Shown: positions 26,127 to 36,836, counted from the first letter of the stretch. The stretch: DNA of 64,000 nt from Zobellia alginiliquefaciens (GCF_029323795.1 NZ_CP119758.1:4712001-4776000); one strand, 5' to 3'. A program made the numbers and translations. The notes: generated by a model not told the origin, from the sequence alone.

Positions 26127-26912
26127 TTAATTATTGCTAAAATACCCTTTCATAATTCCACGTTGGGAATCCCTAATAAACTGAAGAATCTCATCCCTTT
26201 CAGGAGTAGCTTCCATTTCAGCTTCAATAATCTGGGTTGCCTGTGAATTGTTGTAGTGTTTCTGGTAAAGAATACGGTAGATGTTCTGTATTTCACGAAT
26301 CTTTTCAGATTGAAAACCACGTCTACGCAAACCTACGGAATTGATACCAACGTACGAAAGCGGCTCACGTGCAGCTTTTACAAATGGAGGCACATCTTTT
26401 CTAACCAAAGATCCGCCAGTAACAAAAGCATGCTGACCAACAGATACAAATTGATGAACAGCTACCAATCCTGCGAGAATTACATTATCACCAATAGTAA
26501 CGTGCCCTGCAAGTGTAGAATTGTTAGAGAAAATACAGTTATCACCAACAATACAATCATGCGCAATATGGCAATACGCCATTATTAGACAATTCTGACC
26601 AATTACGGTTTTATTTCTATCGGAAGTACCTTTATGAATTGTAGCACATTCACGAATAGTGGTGTTGTCACCAATGGTTACAATAGTATCTTCACCATTG
26701 TATTTTAAATCTTGGGGTGCAGCGGAAATTACGGCGCCAGGAAAAATATTACAATTTTTACCAATGCGAGCACCTTCCATTATGGTCACATTAGAACCGA
26801 TCCAAGTGCCATCACCAATCGTTACGTTGTTATGAATTGTGGTAAAAGGCTCTACCACAACATTTTTAGCAATCTTTGCGCCCGGGTGAATATAGGCAAG
26901 GGGTTGATTCAT
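26127..26912 (-). CDS. lpxA: UDP-N-acetylglucosamine acyltransferase
   Basis: 261 residues, left-handed beta-helix hexapeptide repeats (about 1-185) and a C-terminal helical domain. The catalytic His region MAYCHIAHDCIVGD and the NVILAGLVAVHQFVSVG segment are diagnostic. It carries out the first step of lipid A synthesis. It starts one base after the lpxC-fabZ stop, which implies tight coupling. Confidence 0.96.
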   Translation of the reverse strand: MNQPLAYIHPGAKIAKNVVVEPFTTIHNNVTIGDGTWIGSNVTIMEGARIGKNCNIFPGAVISAAPQDLKYNGEDTIVTIGDNTTIRECATIHKGTSDRNKTVIGQNCLIMAYCHIAHDCIVGDNCIFSNNSTLAGHVTIGDNVILAGLVAVHQFVSVGQHAFVTGGSLVRKDVPPFVKAAREPLSYVGINSVGLRRRGFQSEKIREIQNIYRILYQKHYNNSQATQIIEAEMEATPERDEILQFIRDSQRGIMKGYFSNN

Positions 26913-26913
26913 T

Positions 26914-28299
26914 CTATTTCTTTTTAGCTATTTGCGCCATTAATTCTGCTTCACATACTAACTTATTATTTGCGTAAGCATACGCCTGCATATGACAAAT
27001 ACCTCTTCTTATTGGCGTAATAAGGCTACAGTGAAATGTTAACGTATCACCTGGAAGTACTTTTTGTTTGAACTTAACATTATCCATTTTCATGAAAAAT
27101 GTTAAATAATTTTCCGGATCAGGAACGGTACTTAAAACTAGGATTCCTCCTGTTTGAGCCATTGCCTCAACCTGCAATACTCCCGGCATAACCGGTGCTC
27201 CTGGAAAATGGCCAACAAAGAAATTTTCGTTCATTGTCACGTTTTTCATTCCCACCACATGCGTATCCGATAACTCCAAGATACGATCTATCAACAAAAA
27301 TGGAGGTCTGTGTGGAAGCATATCCATAATTTGATGAATATCCATCAAAGGAGGTTGATTCAAATCATATTGAGGAACCTTATTGCGTTTCTCTAATTTT
27401 ATAATTTTTGAAATTTTCTTTGCAAACTGGGTATTTACATAATGACCGGGCTTATTGGCAATTATTTTTCCTCTAATACGGGTACCAGCTAAAGCAACAT
27501 CTCCTATTACATCCAATAACTTATGGCGTGCCGCCTCATTGGGTTGGTGTAAAGTAAGATTGTCCAAAATACCATTAGGTTTAACCGAAAGTTTTTTCTT
27601 ATCAAAAGCACTTTCTAACTTCTTCATGGTTTCTTCGGAAATCTCCTTATCTACATATACAATAGCGTTATTAAGGTCCCCTCCTTTAATGAGTCCGTTT
27701 TCCAAAAGCATTTCTAACTCATGCAGAAAACTAAACGTACGTGCCTCAGAGATTTCATTTTTAAAATCTGACAAGTGCTCCAATGTGGCATTTTGCGTTC
27801 CCAAAACTTTGGTACCAAAGTCTACCATAGTAGTTACCTGATATTCCTCTGATGGTATCACGGTAATCTCACTACCTGTTGCTTCGTCCTTAAAAGAGAT
27901 AACGTCTTTTACAATATACTCTTCCCGTTCCGCATTTTGCTCTTCAATACCAGCTTCTTCAATAGCCTGAACAAAATATTTAGAAGAACCGTCCATAATG
28001 GGAGGTTCCGGAGCATCTAGTTCAATAAGTACATTATCAACCTCCAAGCCTACGAAAGCAGCCAAAACGTGTTCCGAAGTCTGGATTTTAACCCCTCTCT
28101 TTTCTAAGTTGGTCCCTCTTTGTGTATTGATTACATAATTGGCATCCGCCTCAATAATCGGTTCACCTTCTAGGTCTACTCTTTTAAATGCGTACCCGTG
28201 ATTTTCTGGTGCGGGAACAAATTTCATGGTTACATCGGCACCGGTGTGAAGACCAACGCCCTTTAGAATAACCTCTTTCTTAATGGTTCTCTGTTTCAT
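26914..28299 (-). CDS. lpxC: LpxC / FabZ fusion: UDP-3-O-acyl-GlcNAc deacetylase and (3R)-hydroxyacyl-ACP dehydratase
   Basis: 461 residues from ATG 28299; an in-frame ATG at 28338 would lie deep in lpxD. The N-terminal zinc deacetylase LpxC (about 1-300) has the [10 protein letters not shown] motif. The C-terminal FabZ hot-dog domain (about 315-461) has [12 protein letters not shown] and the catalytic Glu in [10 protein letters not shown]. The fusion links lipid A commitment and the competing use of hydroxymyristoyl-ACP in one polypeptide and is characteristic of Bacteroidetes. It overlaps the lpxD end by 20 bases. Confidence 0.96.
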   Translation of the reverse strand: MKQRTIKKEVILKGVGLHTGADVTMKFVPAPENHGYAFKRVDLEGEPIIEADANYVINTQRGTNLEKRGVKIQTSEHVLAAFVGLEVDNVLIELDAPEPPIMDGSSKYFVQAIEEAGIEEQNAEREEYIVKDVISFKDEATGSEITVIPSEEYQVTTMVDFGTKVLGTQNATLEHLSDFKNEISEARTFSFLHELEMLLENGLIKGGDLNNAIVYVDKEISEETMKKLESAFDKKKLSVKPNGILDNLTLHQPNEAARHKLLDVIGDVALAGTRIRGKIIANKPGHYVNTQFAKKISKIIKLEKRNKVPQYDLNQPPLMDIHQIMDMLPHRPPFLLIDRILELSDTHVVGMKNVTMNENFFVGHFPGAPVMPGVLQVEAMAQTGGILVLSTVPDPENYLTFFMKMDNVKFKQKVLPGDTLTFHCSLITPIRRGICHMQAYAYANNKLVCEAELMAQIAKKK

Positions 28300-29329
28300 T
28301 CTTGTATTGATCGCTGTAGTTTTTTTCCAGTTCGTCAATTCTATTTAAAATCTTCGGTAAGTTCTTAAAGTAAACGTAGGATTTATTATAATCACCATAG
28401 TTTAAAGCCGGTGAGCCCTGTAACACTTCATTGCTCTTTATGTTACGGCCAATACCGGATTGTGCCTGTATCTTTACATTATCACCAATGGTAATATGCC
28501 CTACAATACCTACTTGCCCGCCAATCATACAACGTCTTCCTATCTTGGTAGAACCTGCAATACCCGTTTGAGCGGCAATTACGGTATGTTCACCAATTTC
28601 AACATTATGGGCAATCTGAATCTGATTATCCAGTTTTACGCCTTTTCTCAAAATAGTAGAACCTAAAGTAGCCCTGTCTATTGTAGTTCCTGCTCCTATA
28701 TCTACGTTATCCTCAAGAATAACATTACCTGTTTGCGGTACTTTTTGATATTCGCCATTTTTATCTGGGCTAAATCCAAATCCGTCCGCTCCAATAACCA
28801 CTCCACTATTAATGACACAGTTATTTCCTATCACGGTTTCGGAATACACCTTAGCTCCCGCAAAAATACTTACATTATTACCAATGGATATATTGTCACC
28901 AATATATACATTAGGATGAATTTTTACATTATCCCCAATAGTAACATTGTTTCCCAGGTAAGAAAATGCCCCCAGATAAAAATTATCACCATATGTAACC
29001 GTTTCCGATTTAAACACGGGCTCCTCAATGCCTGACTTATTATTTTTTACCTGATTATAAAATTCCAATATTTTTGAAAACGCCTCGTACGCATCCTCCA
29101 CCTTAATAAGGATAGTCTCAAGTTTTTGCTCGGGAACAAAATCTTTATTAACTATTGTTATAGATGCCTTAGTAGAATAAATATGGGAAGTATACTTAGG
29201 ATTAGCCAAAAAAGTCAAAGCGCCTTTCTCGCCCTCCTCTATCTTGGCCAATTTGTGAACGGTAATCTCTGGATTTCCTTCTAGTTCACCTTCTAAAATA
29301 CCTGCAATTTGACCTGCTGTAAATACCAT
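28280..29329 (-). CDS. lpxD: UDP-3-O-acylglucosamine N-acyltransferase
   Basis: 349 residues from ATG 29329; a GTG two codons upstream is also in frame. The N-terminal LpxD domain (about 1-100) precedes hexapeptide repeats with catalytic His in [13 protein letters not shown] and a C-terminal helix ([14 protein letters not shown]-type). This is the canonical LpxD, which adds the second acyl chain to the lipid A precursor. It heads the lpxD/lpxC-fabZ/lpxA/efp series. Confidence 0.95.
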   Translation of the reverse strand: MVFTAGQIAGILEGELEGNPEITVHKLAKIEEGEKGALTFLANPKYTSHIYSTKASITIVNKDFVPEQKLETILIKVEDAYEAFSKILEFYNQVKNNKSGIEEPVFKSETVTYGDNFYLGAFSYLGNNVTIGDNVKIHPNVYIGDNISIGNNVSIFAGAKVYSETVIGNNCVINSGVVIGADGFGFSPDKNGEYQKVPQTGNVILEDNVDIGAGTTIDRATLGSTILRKGVKLDNQIQIAHNVEIGEHTVIAAQTGIAGSTKIGRRCMIGGQVGIVGHITIGDNVKIQAQSGIGRNIKSNEVLQGSPALNYGDYNKSYVYFKNLPKILNRIDELEKNYSDQYKNETENH

Positions 29330-29352
29330 GAGCACAAAAGTAAGAAAAATAG

Positions 29353-30582
29353 TTAAACAGAATCTTTGGGATAACAGATATAATATTTTGTTACCGTTCT
29401 TGATAACGCTTTAAGATTAAACTGATCAGATGCTTTTGCCACATCAATCAACTTTTTGTTTTTCTTTAATATATTGATGTTCTGATGATGACGATCATAC
29501 GCTTTGTTCTCAATCCTACCTTTAAAAACAAAATATGTGGTTTCTCTATCGGTAAGTTTATATTTTTCCTTAACCCGTGCAGTATGTTTTTGAAAAACTG
29601 CGTCATCAATAGGACTGTTCTTCAATTTTACTTTTAAAAACCGCCTGTTTATAAGCATACCGCATAGCTTAGACAAGATAAAATCTGGATGGTCTTGCCA
29701 TAACTTTATAGCGGCCAAAACATCTACATCATCCAATTTTGAGAATATGGTTAAAATTTCCTGGTCAAAATTTTGTTTCTCAATTCTGTTCTCCATAAAA
29801 AACCGAAGTGCATCACTACAAACTATAACCTGACCGTCATTCATGATTTCCTTGGCTCGTTGCAATATCTTAATCAATAGCTGCTCAGCCACAATACCCG
29901 TTTTATGCAGATATACTTGCCAATACATAAACCTTCTGGCCATCAGGAATTTTTCAACAGAATACACTCCCTTTTCTTCAACTACTAGGTTTCCATCAAC
30001 TACATTGAGCATGGTAATCAATCGTTCCGAGTTTATATTACCCTCAGCAACACCGGTGTAAAAACTATCTCTTTTAAGGTAATCCAAACGATCCATATCC
30101 AACTGACTGGATACCAACTGGTTTAGAAACCGCTTTTCATATTGTCCTTTAAAAATTGAAATGGCAAGCGTTAATCTTCCGTTAAAGATAGTGTTCAAAG
30201 CCTCCATGAATTGCAACGAAATGTATTCGTGATCGGTGCTTTCTACAATACTATGCTCCATAGCATGAGAAAAAGGTCCATGCCCTATATCATGCAAAAG
30301 AATAGCAATACACAAGCCTTCCTCCTCTTCCTCGCTTATCTCTACGCCCTTATACCTAAGGACCTGCAAAGCTTTTTGCATTAAATGCATTGAACCTAGA
30401 GCATGATGAAATCTTGTATGGTGCGCCCCAGGGTACACTAAATAGGACAAGCCCATTTGAGATATTCTTCGCAGACGCTGAAAATACGGATGACCGATCA
30501 ACTCGAATATTAGTCCATTAGGAATAGTAATAAATCCGTAAATTGGATCATTAAAAATTTTAAGCTTTCTTGAGTTTGTCAA
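29353..30582 (-). CDS. HD domain phosphohydrolase (TTG start)
   Basis: 409 residues. An HD motif is present at His97-Asp98 ([16 protein letters not shown]), with an upstream His in [10 protein letters not shown], as in SAMHD1/dGTPase-like HD hydrolases. It could hydrolyse nucleotides or another phosphoester; the substrate is unknown. No ATG precedes the conserved N-terminus [16 protein letters not shown] in frame, so TTG at 30582 is the likely start. It is 23 bases upstream of lpxD in the same direction and divergent from porX. Confidence 0.88.
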   Translation of the reverse strand: MTNSRKLKIFNDPIYGFITIPNGLIFELIGHPYFQRLRRISQMGLSYLVYPGAHHTRFHHALGSMHLMQKALQVLRYKGVEISEEEEEGLCIAILLHDIGHGPFSHAMEHSIVESTDHEYISLQFMEALNTIFNGRLTLAISIFKGQYEKRFLNQLVSSQLDMDRLDYLKRDSFYTGVAEGNINSERLITMLNVVDGNLVVEEKGVYSVEKFLMARRFMYWQVYLHKTGIVAEQLLIKILQRAKEIMNDGQVIVCSDALRFFMENRIEKQNFDQEILTIFSKLDDVDVLAAIKLWQDHPDFILSKLCGMLINRRFLKVKLKNSPIDDAVFQKHTARVKEKYKLTDRETTYFVFKGRIENKAYDRHHQNINILKKNKKLIDVAKASDQFNLKALSRTVTKYYICYPKDSV

Positions 30583-30726
30583 AATGAGGGTTGCTTTGCA
30601 ATGTTCACGGTGGTAAAGTTAGGTAAAAGACAAAGTAATAAACTCGGTAAATGAATATTTTGACTACTCTTTAAGTTTTCAATGTTATTTTAGACCGTTT
30701 TATAATCGAAGTAACACTACTATTCA

Positions 30727-32268
30727 ATGAATAAAATCTCCATATTATGGGTCGACGATGAAATTGACCTACTCAAACCACACATTATATTTCTACAGGG
30801 AAAAGGCTATGATGTCATCACCTGCCAAAGCGGACAAGAGGCACTAGAAGAATTACAGCAATCTAGGGTTGATATTATTTTCCTTGATGAGAATATGCCC
30901 GGCATATCAGGATTAGAGACCCTAGCAGAGATTAAAGTACTGGACTCATCCATACCTGTGGTCATGATAACTAAAAGCGAGGAAGAATTTATAATGGAAG
31001 AGGCTATTGGCTCCAAAATTGCCGATTACCTTATTAAACCGGTAAACCCAAACCAAATTCTATTATCGTTAAAGAAAAATTTAGACCATTCCCGTTTAGT
31101 TTCAGAAAAAACAACATCCAATTATCAGCAAGAGTTTAGAAAAATTGCCATGGATTTATCAATGGTGAACTCAGTTGAAGAATGGACAGACCTCTACAAG
31201 CGATTAATATATTGGGAATTACGATTGGAAGATATTGAGGACAGTAGCATGTTTGAGATTCTTGAGTCTCAAAAATCCGAAGCCAACAACCATTTTGGAA
31301 AATTCGTAGAGCGAAATTACGAAAGCTGGTTTAACGGAGACGGTCCCGTACTCTCGCACACCTTATTTAAAGAGCTTGTACAACCCGAGCTGAAAGATTC
31401 TCGCACCCTCCTTCTTGTTATTGATAATTTACGATATGACCAATGGTATGCTTTAGAGGATACGGTTAGCTCGTTTTACAAAAAGAATAAAGAAGAATCA
31501 TATTTCAGTATTTTACCCACCGCTACCCAATATGCACGGAATGCAATTTTTTCAGGCCTCACTCCCATGGCTATGGAAAAAAAATATTCTCAATGGTGGA
31601 AGAACGATACGGACGAAGGAGGCAAAAACCTTCACGAATCCGATTTTTTAGGTGAGCAAATAAAACGTTTAGGTCTAAATTTAAAATGGGAGTACCACAA
31701 AATAAGCACCCTTAAGCAAGGTAAAAACTTATGCCAAAACTTTAAATCCCAAAAAGACAATGACCTCACCGTGCTCGTTTACAACTTTGTAGACATGATT
31801 TCCCACTCAAAAACAGAAATGGAAGTCATTAAAGAGCTGGCAAGTAACGACAAAGCCTACCGGTCGTTAACTCAAAGTTGGTTTAAGAACTCTCCTTTAT
31901 TAGAGATAATTCAGCAGGCACAACAAATGGGAATGAAACTGATCATCACCACAGACCATGGCACGATCAACGTTAAACAACCCTCCAAGGTCATTGGCGA
32001 TAAAGAAACCAGTCTCAACCTACGCTATAAAACCGGTCGTAGCCTAACTTATGAGGATAAGGATGTACTAGCGGCGCAGGACCCTGCCCATATTCATTTA
32101 CCACGTATTAATATGAGTAGTTCTTTCATTTTTGCCAAGAACGACTTGTTTTTTGCGTACCCCAACAACTACAATCATTACGTTAGCTATTATAGGAACA
32201 CCTACCAACATGGAGGAATTTCTTTAGAAGAGATGATCATTCCATTCGTAGTTTTATCACCAAAATAG
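30727..32268 (+). CDS. porX: PorX, response regulator of type IX secretion
   Basis: 513 residues. The N-terminal receiver domain (1-120) has Asp10/Asp11, phosphoacceptor Asp54 (IIFLDENMPG), Thr82 and Lys104. The C-terminal PglZ/alkaline-phosphatase-superfamily domain (about 200-513) has LLLVIDNLRYDQW, the TDHG motif and HGGISLEEMIIP. In Porphyromonas, PorX works with PorY and SigP to control the T9SS. The matching architecture makes the call firm. It is followed 13 bases later by tsaE. Confidence 0.95.
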   Translation: MNKISILWVDDEIDLLKPHIIFLQGKGYDVITCQSGQEALEELQQSRVDIIFLDENMPGISGLETLAEIKVLDSSIPVVMITKSEEEFIMEEAIGSKIADYLIKPVNPNQILLSLKKNLDHSRLVSEKTTSNYQQEFRKIAMDLSMVNSVEEWTDLYKRLIYWELRLEDIEDSSMFEILESQKSEANNHFGKFVERNYESWFNGDGPVLSHTLFKELVQPELKDSRTLLLVIDNLRYDQWYALEDTVSSFYKKNKEESYFSILPTATQYARNAIFSGLTPMAMEKKYSQWWKNDTDEGGKNLHESDFLGEQIKRLGLNLKWEYHKISTLKQGKNLCQNFKSQKDNDLTVLVYNFVDMISHSKTEMEVIKELASNDKAYRSLTQSWFKNSPLLEIIQQAQQMGMKLIITTDHGTINVKQPSKVIGDKETSLNLRYKTGRSLTYEDKDVLAAQDPAHIHLPRINMSSSFIFAKNDLFFAYPNNYNHYVSYYRNTYQHGGISLEEMIIPFVVLSPK

Positions 32269-32281
32269 AAGTATTTATATA

Positions 32282-32692
32282 ATGAACATCACCTATACCG
32301 AAAAGGAAATTGACCAAATTGCCAAGATGGTAATTGAGAAGTCCACAAACAAGGTTCTCCTTTTTCATGCCCCCATGGGAGCAGGCAAGACCACTTTAAT
32401 TAAAGCGATTGCTAAATACCTTGGAGTTGCGGATGCAGGAAACAGCCCCACATTTGGCATTGTAAACCAATATGAAAACAAAAAAGGCCATCTATTAGCG
32501 TATCACTTTGATTTTTATCGGTTAAATGACGAAATGGAAGCCTTAGATATGGGTTTTGAAGATTATCTCAATCAAAATGTATGGGTTTTCATTGAGTGGC
32601 CCAGTAAAATTGAGTCTTTCTTACCTGAAAACAGTACCAATATAGATATTGAAATCGTGGATATGACCACCCGAAAAATCAAAATATCGTAA
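32282..32692 (+). CDS. tsaE: tRNA threonylcarbamoyladenosine synthesis ATPase
   Basis: 136 residues, the usual size. The Walker A motif MGAGKTT is at 32-38, with the family segments SPTFGIVNQY and FDFYRL and an essential W/E in VFIEWPSKI. It powers the TsaBDE complex that makes t6A37 in ANN-decoding tRNAs. It is probably in one transcript with porX. Confidence 0.95.
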   Translation: MNITYTEKEIDQIAKMVIEKSTNKVLLFHAPMGAGKTTLIKAIAKYLGVADAGNSPTFGIVNQYENKKGHLLAYHFDFYRLNDEMEALDMGFEDYLNQNVWVFIEWPSKIESFLPENSTNIDIEIVDMTTRKIKIS

Positions 32693-32834
32693 ACTTAGTT
32701 ACCGATCGTCGAAAACATCGTTTGGGTTAATTATTTATTGTATAAAACTTGTTAAATTAGTCAACGTGTACGTTTTTTCGGATTAATGGATTGCCTTTAA
32801 CATTTAAAGACGTACATTAGGAAGTTTTTTTTCC

Positions 32835-32842
32835 TACTTTTG
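32835..32842 (+). promoter_or_regulatory. Candidate -7 promoter element (TACTTTTG)
   Basis: A perfect TAnnTTTG, 45 bases before the ATG of the small lipoprotein gene. A clear -33 TTTG is not visible at the expected distance, so this is tentative. Confidence 0.35.
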
Positions 32843-32886
32843 ACCTGTATAACTAATTAATCTTTAATAATTTAAAACCCCTGAAA

Positions 32887-33036
32887 ATGAAAAAATTAGT
32901 ATTTGGCCTTTTGGCATGTGTAGCTCTTTTAGCCGTTTCTTGTGAATCTTCTAATACAGCTGAAGATGATAGCTTGTACGAAACAAATGCAATTGACAAA
33001 AAGACTGCAGAAATTGATGGAGGCAGACGAAAATAA
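32887..33036 (+). CDS. Small lipoprotein, 49 residues
   Basis: The translation starts MKKLVFGLLACVALLAVSC, a clear lipoprotein signal with Cys19, and ends after a 30-residue acidic then basic mature part (ESSNTAEDDSLYETNAIDKK...GGRRK). It has its own upstream AT-rich region with a TAnnTTTG element and a strong terminator right after the stop, so it is probably a monocistronic, well-expressed mRNA. Function unknown. Confidence 0.8.
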   Translation: MKKLVFGLLACVALLAVSCESSNTAEDDSLYETNAIDKKTAEIDGGRRK

Positions 33037-33052
33037 AAACCTGTTTTTTATT

Positions 33053-33087
33053 AAAAAGGCACTTTTAATTAAGTGCCTTTTTTTTTT
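33053..33087 (+). terminator. Strong rho-independent terminator
   Basis: A twelve-base stem, AAAAAGGCACTT / AAGTGCCTTTTT, with a six-base loop and an extended T run, 16 bases after the small lipoprotein stop codon. Confidence 0.93.
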
Positions 33088-33124
33088 GCAATAAAATCCT
33101 ATCTTTAGAGTTATGATACTGATT

Positions 33125-33790
33125 ATGGCTGATAAAAACAAAATACGAACAAAGTTAATTCTTGAGGGTTTAATAGCTTTCTTCCTAGCCATGATTCCCT
33201 TAATATTTTATTTTTACAAGTACATACCTGCGAAATCGGATGCAAGCTGGAACATTCTTTGGTTTGAATTTACGGACAACGGATATAAAGATGTAGCAAC
33301 TGCCTTCTATTTCTATATAGGTAAATTTGTCCCTCTATCGTTACTAATTATCTGGTTTATCACCTGTAAACAATGGTGGTACCATGTTCTATTAATCCCT
33401 ATAGCCATGTATAGTTTCCAACTATATAGTGTTCTAAGTGAGGACATCACTAAGATTGACGAAAATGAAATACTATATCTTCTAGGTGTCTGCATGGTAG
33501 TTATACCTATTGTTTATTTTATCAGATTAAAACTTGTAGACAAATACGTTCACGGCATAGACCTAGAAGCTATGGAAGCTGAATTGACCGCTTTAAAGAA
33601 AAAACAAGCAGCACGATCCAGTAATGCCAAATTGGATAAATTCATTTCTTCTGAAGTTTCTGAACACTCTCCAAAAGAAGACCAGGCCAAGTTCGAAAAA
33701 AAAGACACCCCTTCTCCTACAAATAACATTGAATCTAGCTTCAGGGAAGTTCAGCATAAATTAAACAATTGGCTGAATCTTAAATTCTGA
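33125..33790 (+). CDS. Four-helix membrane protein, unknown
   Basis: 221 residues from ATG 33125; an in-frame ATG 12 bases upstream is possible. Transmembrane segments lie at about 12-32, 66-85, 89-106 and 118-137 (LLIIWFIT..., LLGVCMVVIPIVYFI), followed by a charged coiled-coil-like tail (EAMEAELTALKKKQAA) and a disordered C-terminus. I do not recognise a named family. It lies between the small lipoprotein and alanine dehydrogenase. Confidence 0.7.
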   Translation: MADKNKIRTKLILEGLIAFFLAMIPLIFYFYKYIPAKSDASWNILWFEFTDNGYKDVATAFYFYIGKFVPLSLLIIWFITCKQWWYHVLLIPIAMYSFQLYSVLSEDITKIDENEILYLLGVCMVVIPIVYFIRLKLVDKYVHGIDLEAMEAELTALKKKQAARSSNAKLDKFISSEVSEHSPKEDQAKFEKKDTPSPTNNIESSFREVQHKLNNWLNLKF

Positions 33791-33898
33791 TTTACATCTT
33801 TGTTTTTCTCATATCACAGCCCGTAATCTCACACTAAATTCAACTAAATGTCGTATTTTTACTGTTAATCGCGTGTTACACGATTAGATGTAAAAACT

Positions 33899-35098
33899 AT
33901 GAATCAACCTTCTTCTCCTTTTAGCAAACAACAACTGCTTCCACAAGAGGAAACCTTGGAAGTTCTTCGTCAAAAAGGCGAGCTTTTTATTGGCATCCCA
34001 AAAGAAAATCAATACCAAGAACAGCGAGTTTGCCTTACTCCGGATGCGGTCAACGCAATAACATCAAACGGTCACCGAGTTTTAATTGAGTCCGGAGCTG
34101 GTGATGGAGCCAATTATACGGATCTAGAATACACCAATGCCGGAGGAGAAATAACACGAGACACCAAGAAAGTCTATTCTTGTCCGTTATTGCTAAAAGT
34201 TGAACCTCCCACGCTTTCTGAGATTGAAATGATGAATCCGCAAGCGACCATTATTTCAGCTTTACAGATTAAAACCCAAAGCAAAGCCTATTTTGAAAAA
34301 ATGGCCAAAAAGCGTATTACCGCTATTGCTTTTGAGTATATCCGTGATGAAGATGGAAAATATCCGGCTGTCCGTTCTTTAAGCGAAATTGCAGGAATAT
34401 CCTCTGTTCTTATCGCTTCGGAAATAATGGCTGCTACCAACGATGGCAACGGACTCATGTTTGGAAACATCAGTGGTGTACCTCCTGTTGAAGTTGTAAT
34501 TATTGGCGCCGGAACGGTGGGTGAATTTGCTGCCCGTTCCGCACTGGGACTCGGGGCCAACGTTAAGATTTTTGACAATTCACTTTCCAAATTACGAAAC
34601 ATACAATCCAGTCTTAGACAAACCGTCTACACCTCTACTATTCAGCCTAAAAATTTATTGAAATCGTTAAAACGTTGCGATGTAGCTATTGGGGCAACCC
34701 GCGGTAAAGATCGTTCTCCAGTAGTAGTGACAAGCGACATGGTCGAACACATGAAAAAAGGAGCTGTGATTATTGATGTAAGTATTGATATGGGCGGATG
34801 TTTTGAAACTAGCACTGTAACCACTCATAATAAACCTACTATTGAAAAATTCGGGGTCATTCATTACGGTGTGCCCAACATACCTTCACGCTACCCTAAA
34901 ACAGCAACACTTTCTATCAGTAACATTTTTACCCCATATTTACTGGAACTTGGGGAGAATGGCGGATTGGAGAACTCGCTTCGCTTTGATAAAGGCCTAA
35001 GAAACGGTCTCTATATGTATCATGGCATACTTACGAACAAATCTGTGGGTGAATGGTTTGATTTACAGTATAGTGACATTAATTTCCTTATTTTCTAA
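33899..35098 (+). CDS. ald: Alanine dehydrogenase family protein
   Basis: 399 residues. The N-terminal alanine dehydrogenase/PNT substrate domain (GIPKENQYQEQRVCLTPDAV) is followed by an NAD-binding Rossmann domain (VVIIGAGTVGEFAARSALGLGANV) and VIIDVSIDMGGCFETS. It interconverts alanine and pyruvate with NAD. About 25 extra residues at the N-terminus are typical of the Bacteroidetes branch. It is transcribed alone. Confidence 0.9.
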   Translation: MNQPSSPFSKQQLLPQEETLEVLRQKGELFIGIPKENQYQEQRVCLTPDAVNAITSNGHRVLIESGAGDGANYTDLEYTNAGGEITRDTKKVYSCPLLLKVEPPTLSEIEMMNPQATIISALQIKTQSKAYFEKMAKKRITAIAFEYIRDEDGKYPAVRSLSEIAGISSVLIASEIMAATNDGNGLMFGNISGVPPVEVVIIGAGTVGEFAARSALGLGANVKIFDNSLSKLRNIQSSLRQTVYTSTIQPKNLLKSLKRCDVAIGATRGKDRSPVVVTSDMVEHMKKGAVIIDVSIDMGGCFETSTVTTHNKPTIEKFGVIHYGVPNIPSRYPKTATLSISNIFTPYLLELGENGGLENSLRFDKGLRNGLYMYHGILTNKSVGEWFDLQYSDINFLIF

Positions 35099-35248
35099 GG
35101 GTTTTTCAAATATCATTTTTACTTAACCGGTCTACATAAGCGGTTTATTGCTATTTTTGCCATCGCTTTAGACGAGGGAACATTTATCATTCTTGATACA
35201 ACGCTAAAAAGCGCAAAGCACAAATCATTAATTTCAGCAGTATAGGTA

Positions 35249-35629
35249 ATGGATTTTTTAAAACGTTTAGGTTTTTATCTTATCGGGCTTTCTATAGGAA
35301 TCATTTTTTTGACATTTTTTTTCAAGAAAAAATCGGAAGAAACGGGGGTTTCGTTCTGTTATTTCCCTAACTGCAGAACACTTAAGAACATCCGCTCTAA
35401 ACCAATGTCCTATTCCGATGATGTAAGCAGATTGTTTTCCGAAAAGAAAATAGATACTTTAGATATCATCAATATCCTAAGAAATGGTGAAGTAGATTTT
35501 TCAAATAGCGAAACCAAAACTTCACCGTGCAAAACCTACATTATAGAAGGCTCTATAGAAGACAAAGAGGCCGTATTGAAGGTCAGAAATTGTCAAGAAA
35601 AAGCGCTTTTAGAATCTGTAACTTACTAA
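35249..35629 (+). CDS. DUF4258-like membrane-anchored protein
   Basis: 126 residues. There is one N-terminal transmembrane helix (about 5-25), a CYFPNCR pair of cysteines (37, 42) and a C-terminal domain with PCKTYIIEG and VRNCQEK, resembling DUF4258. Four conserved-looking cysteines suggest a metal or disulfide site. Function unknown. It converges on proline dehydrogenase across a hairpin. Confidence 0.65.
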   Translation: MDFLKRLGFYLIGLSIGIIFLTFFFKKKSEETGVSFCYFPNCRTLKNIRSKPMSYSDDVSRLFSEKKIDTLDIINILRNGEVDFSNSETKTSPCKTYIIEGSIEDKEAVLKVRNCQEKALLESVTY

Positions 35630-35633
35630 CCAA

Positions 35634-35661
35634 AGCGTCCAAAATATTGGTTTTGGACGCT
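35634..35661. terminator. Convergent hairpin without U-tract
   Basis: An eleven-base perfect stem, AGCGTCCAAAA / TTTTGGACGCT, with loop TATTGG, located between the convergent DUF4258-like and proline dehydrogenase genes. It lacks a terminal T run on either strand, so it may only act weakly or as an mRNA end-stabiliser. Confidence 0.65.
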
Positions 35662-35669
35662 GGGTAAAA

Positions 35670-36836
35670 TTAAATCTTCCTTCGTTTTCTTTCTTTTTTC
35701 AACAAGGACAACTCCCTTGAAGTCTGGCCGGCTACCGAAGTATTTTCTTCTGCACGACGAATTAAATAAGGCATTACATCCCTCACCGGACCAAACGGCA
35801 AATATTTAGCAACATTATACCCTTTATCGGACAGATTAAAGGAAATATGATCACTCATCCCAAACAATTGCCCAAACCATACGCGGTCGTCATTATTGGC
35901 TATTCCTTTCTCAGCCATAATTTTCATCATCTTATACGAACTATTTTCATTATGGGTACCCGCAAATATTGAAACCGTATCCAAGTGATTCATTATGTAA
36001 GCAACGGCATTATCAAAATTTTCATCGGTTTCTCGTTTTGAACTACAAATGGGCGACTTATAGCCTTTTTCCTCAGCCCTATCATTCTCCTTTTCCATAT
36101 AAGCACCACGCACCACTTTCATTCCAATTCTAAAGTTGCTTTCGTTGGCACGTTGCTGTAGCTCCTTTAGATAATCTAACCTGTCCCATCGGTACATTTG
36201 CAAAGTATTGAAGACCACCGCCTTCTTCTTATTATATTTCCGCATCATTTCTTCTACAAGCTGATCAGCTGCTTGCTGCATCCAACTTTCTTCCGCATCA
36301 ATAAGCAAGGAAACATCTAAATCATAGGCCTTTTTACAGGTTTTATCAAAACGGGCTACCACCCTTTGCCACTCCGCCTCTTCTTTCTCAGTCAAAGATT
36401 TACCTTCACCAATTTTTTGAAATAAAGCAAATCTACCATAGCCTGTAGGCTTAAAAACAGCAAAAGGGATAGCATCTTTTTCCTTAACAAAGTCTAGTAC
36501 CTTTAAAATCATGGCCATAGCATCGTCAAAAGGGTCTTCAGTATCTTTCCCCTCAACCGAATAATCCAGAACTGAACATACATTTTTAGTGTACATCCGG
36601 TCCACTACGGACATGCAATCCTTCTCATTTACACCACCGCAAAAGTGATCGAACACTGTAGCCCTAATTAATCCTTCCACAGGAAGATGGGCTTTAATGG
36701 CAAAATTTGTCATTGCCGTTCCAATGCGGACAAGAGGTTCGTTCGCTATCATCCGGAACAAAAAATAAGCACGCTCAAGCTCTGAGTCGGTTTTCAAAGC
36801 AAAAGCGGTTGCGGTATCTTCAAAAATTTCTTTCAT
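35670..36836 (-). CDS. Proline dehydrogenase
   Basis: 388 residues, a monofunctional PRODH TIM barrel lacking the P5C dehydrogenase part of PutA. Motifs include KPTGYGRFALFQKI, LLIDAEESWMQ, NTLQMYRWDR, GMKVVRGAYMEKE and the C-terminal YLPFGPVRDVMPYLIRRAEEN. It oxidises proline to pyrroline-5-carboxylate using FAD and feeds electrons to quinones. It is divergent from aroB; no P5C dehydrogenase gene is adjacent. Confidence 0.94.
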   Translation of the reverse strand: MKEIFEDTATAFALKTDSELERAYFLFRMIANEPLVRIGTAMTNFAIKAHLPVEGLIRATVFDHFCGGVNEKDCMSVVDRMYTKNVCSVLDYSVEGKDTEDPFDDAMAMILKVLDFVKEKDAIPFAVFKPTGYGRFALFQKIGEGKSLTEKEEAEWQRVVARFDKTCKKAYDLDVSLLIDAEESWMQQAADQLVEEMMRKYNKKKAVVFNTLQMYRWDRLDYLKELQQRANESNFRIGMKVVRGAYMEKENDRAEEKGYKSPICSSKRETDENFDNAVAYIMNHLDTVSIFAGTHNENSSYKMMKIMAEKGIANNDDRVWFGQLFGMSDHISFNLSDKGYNVAKYLPFGPVRDVMPYLIRRAEENTSVAGQTSRELSLLKKERKRRKI

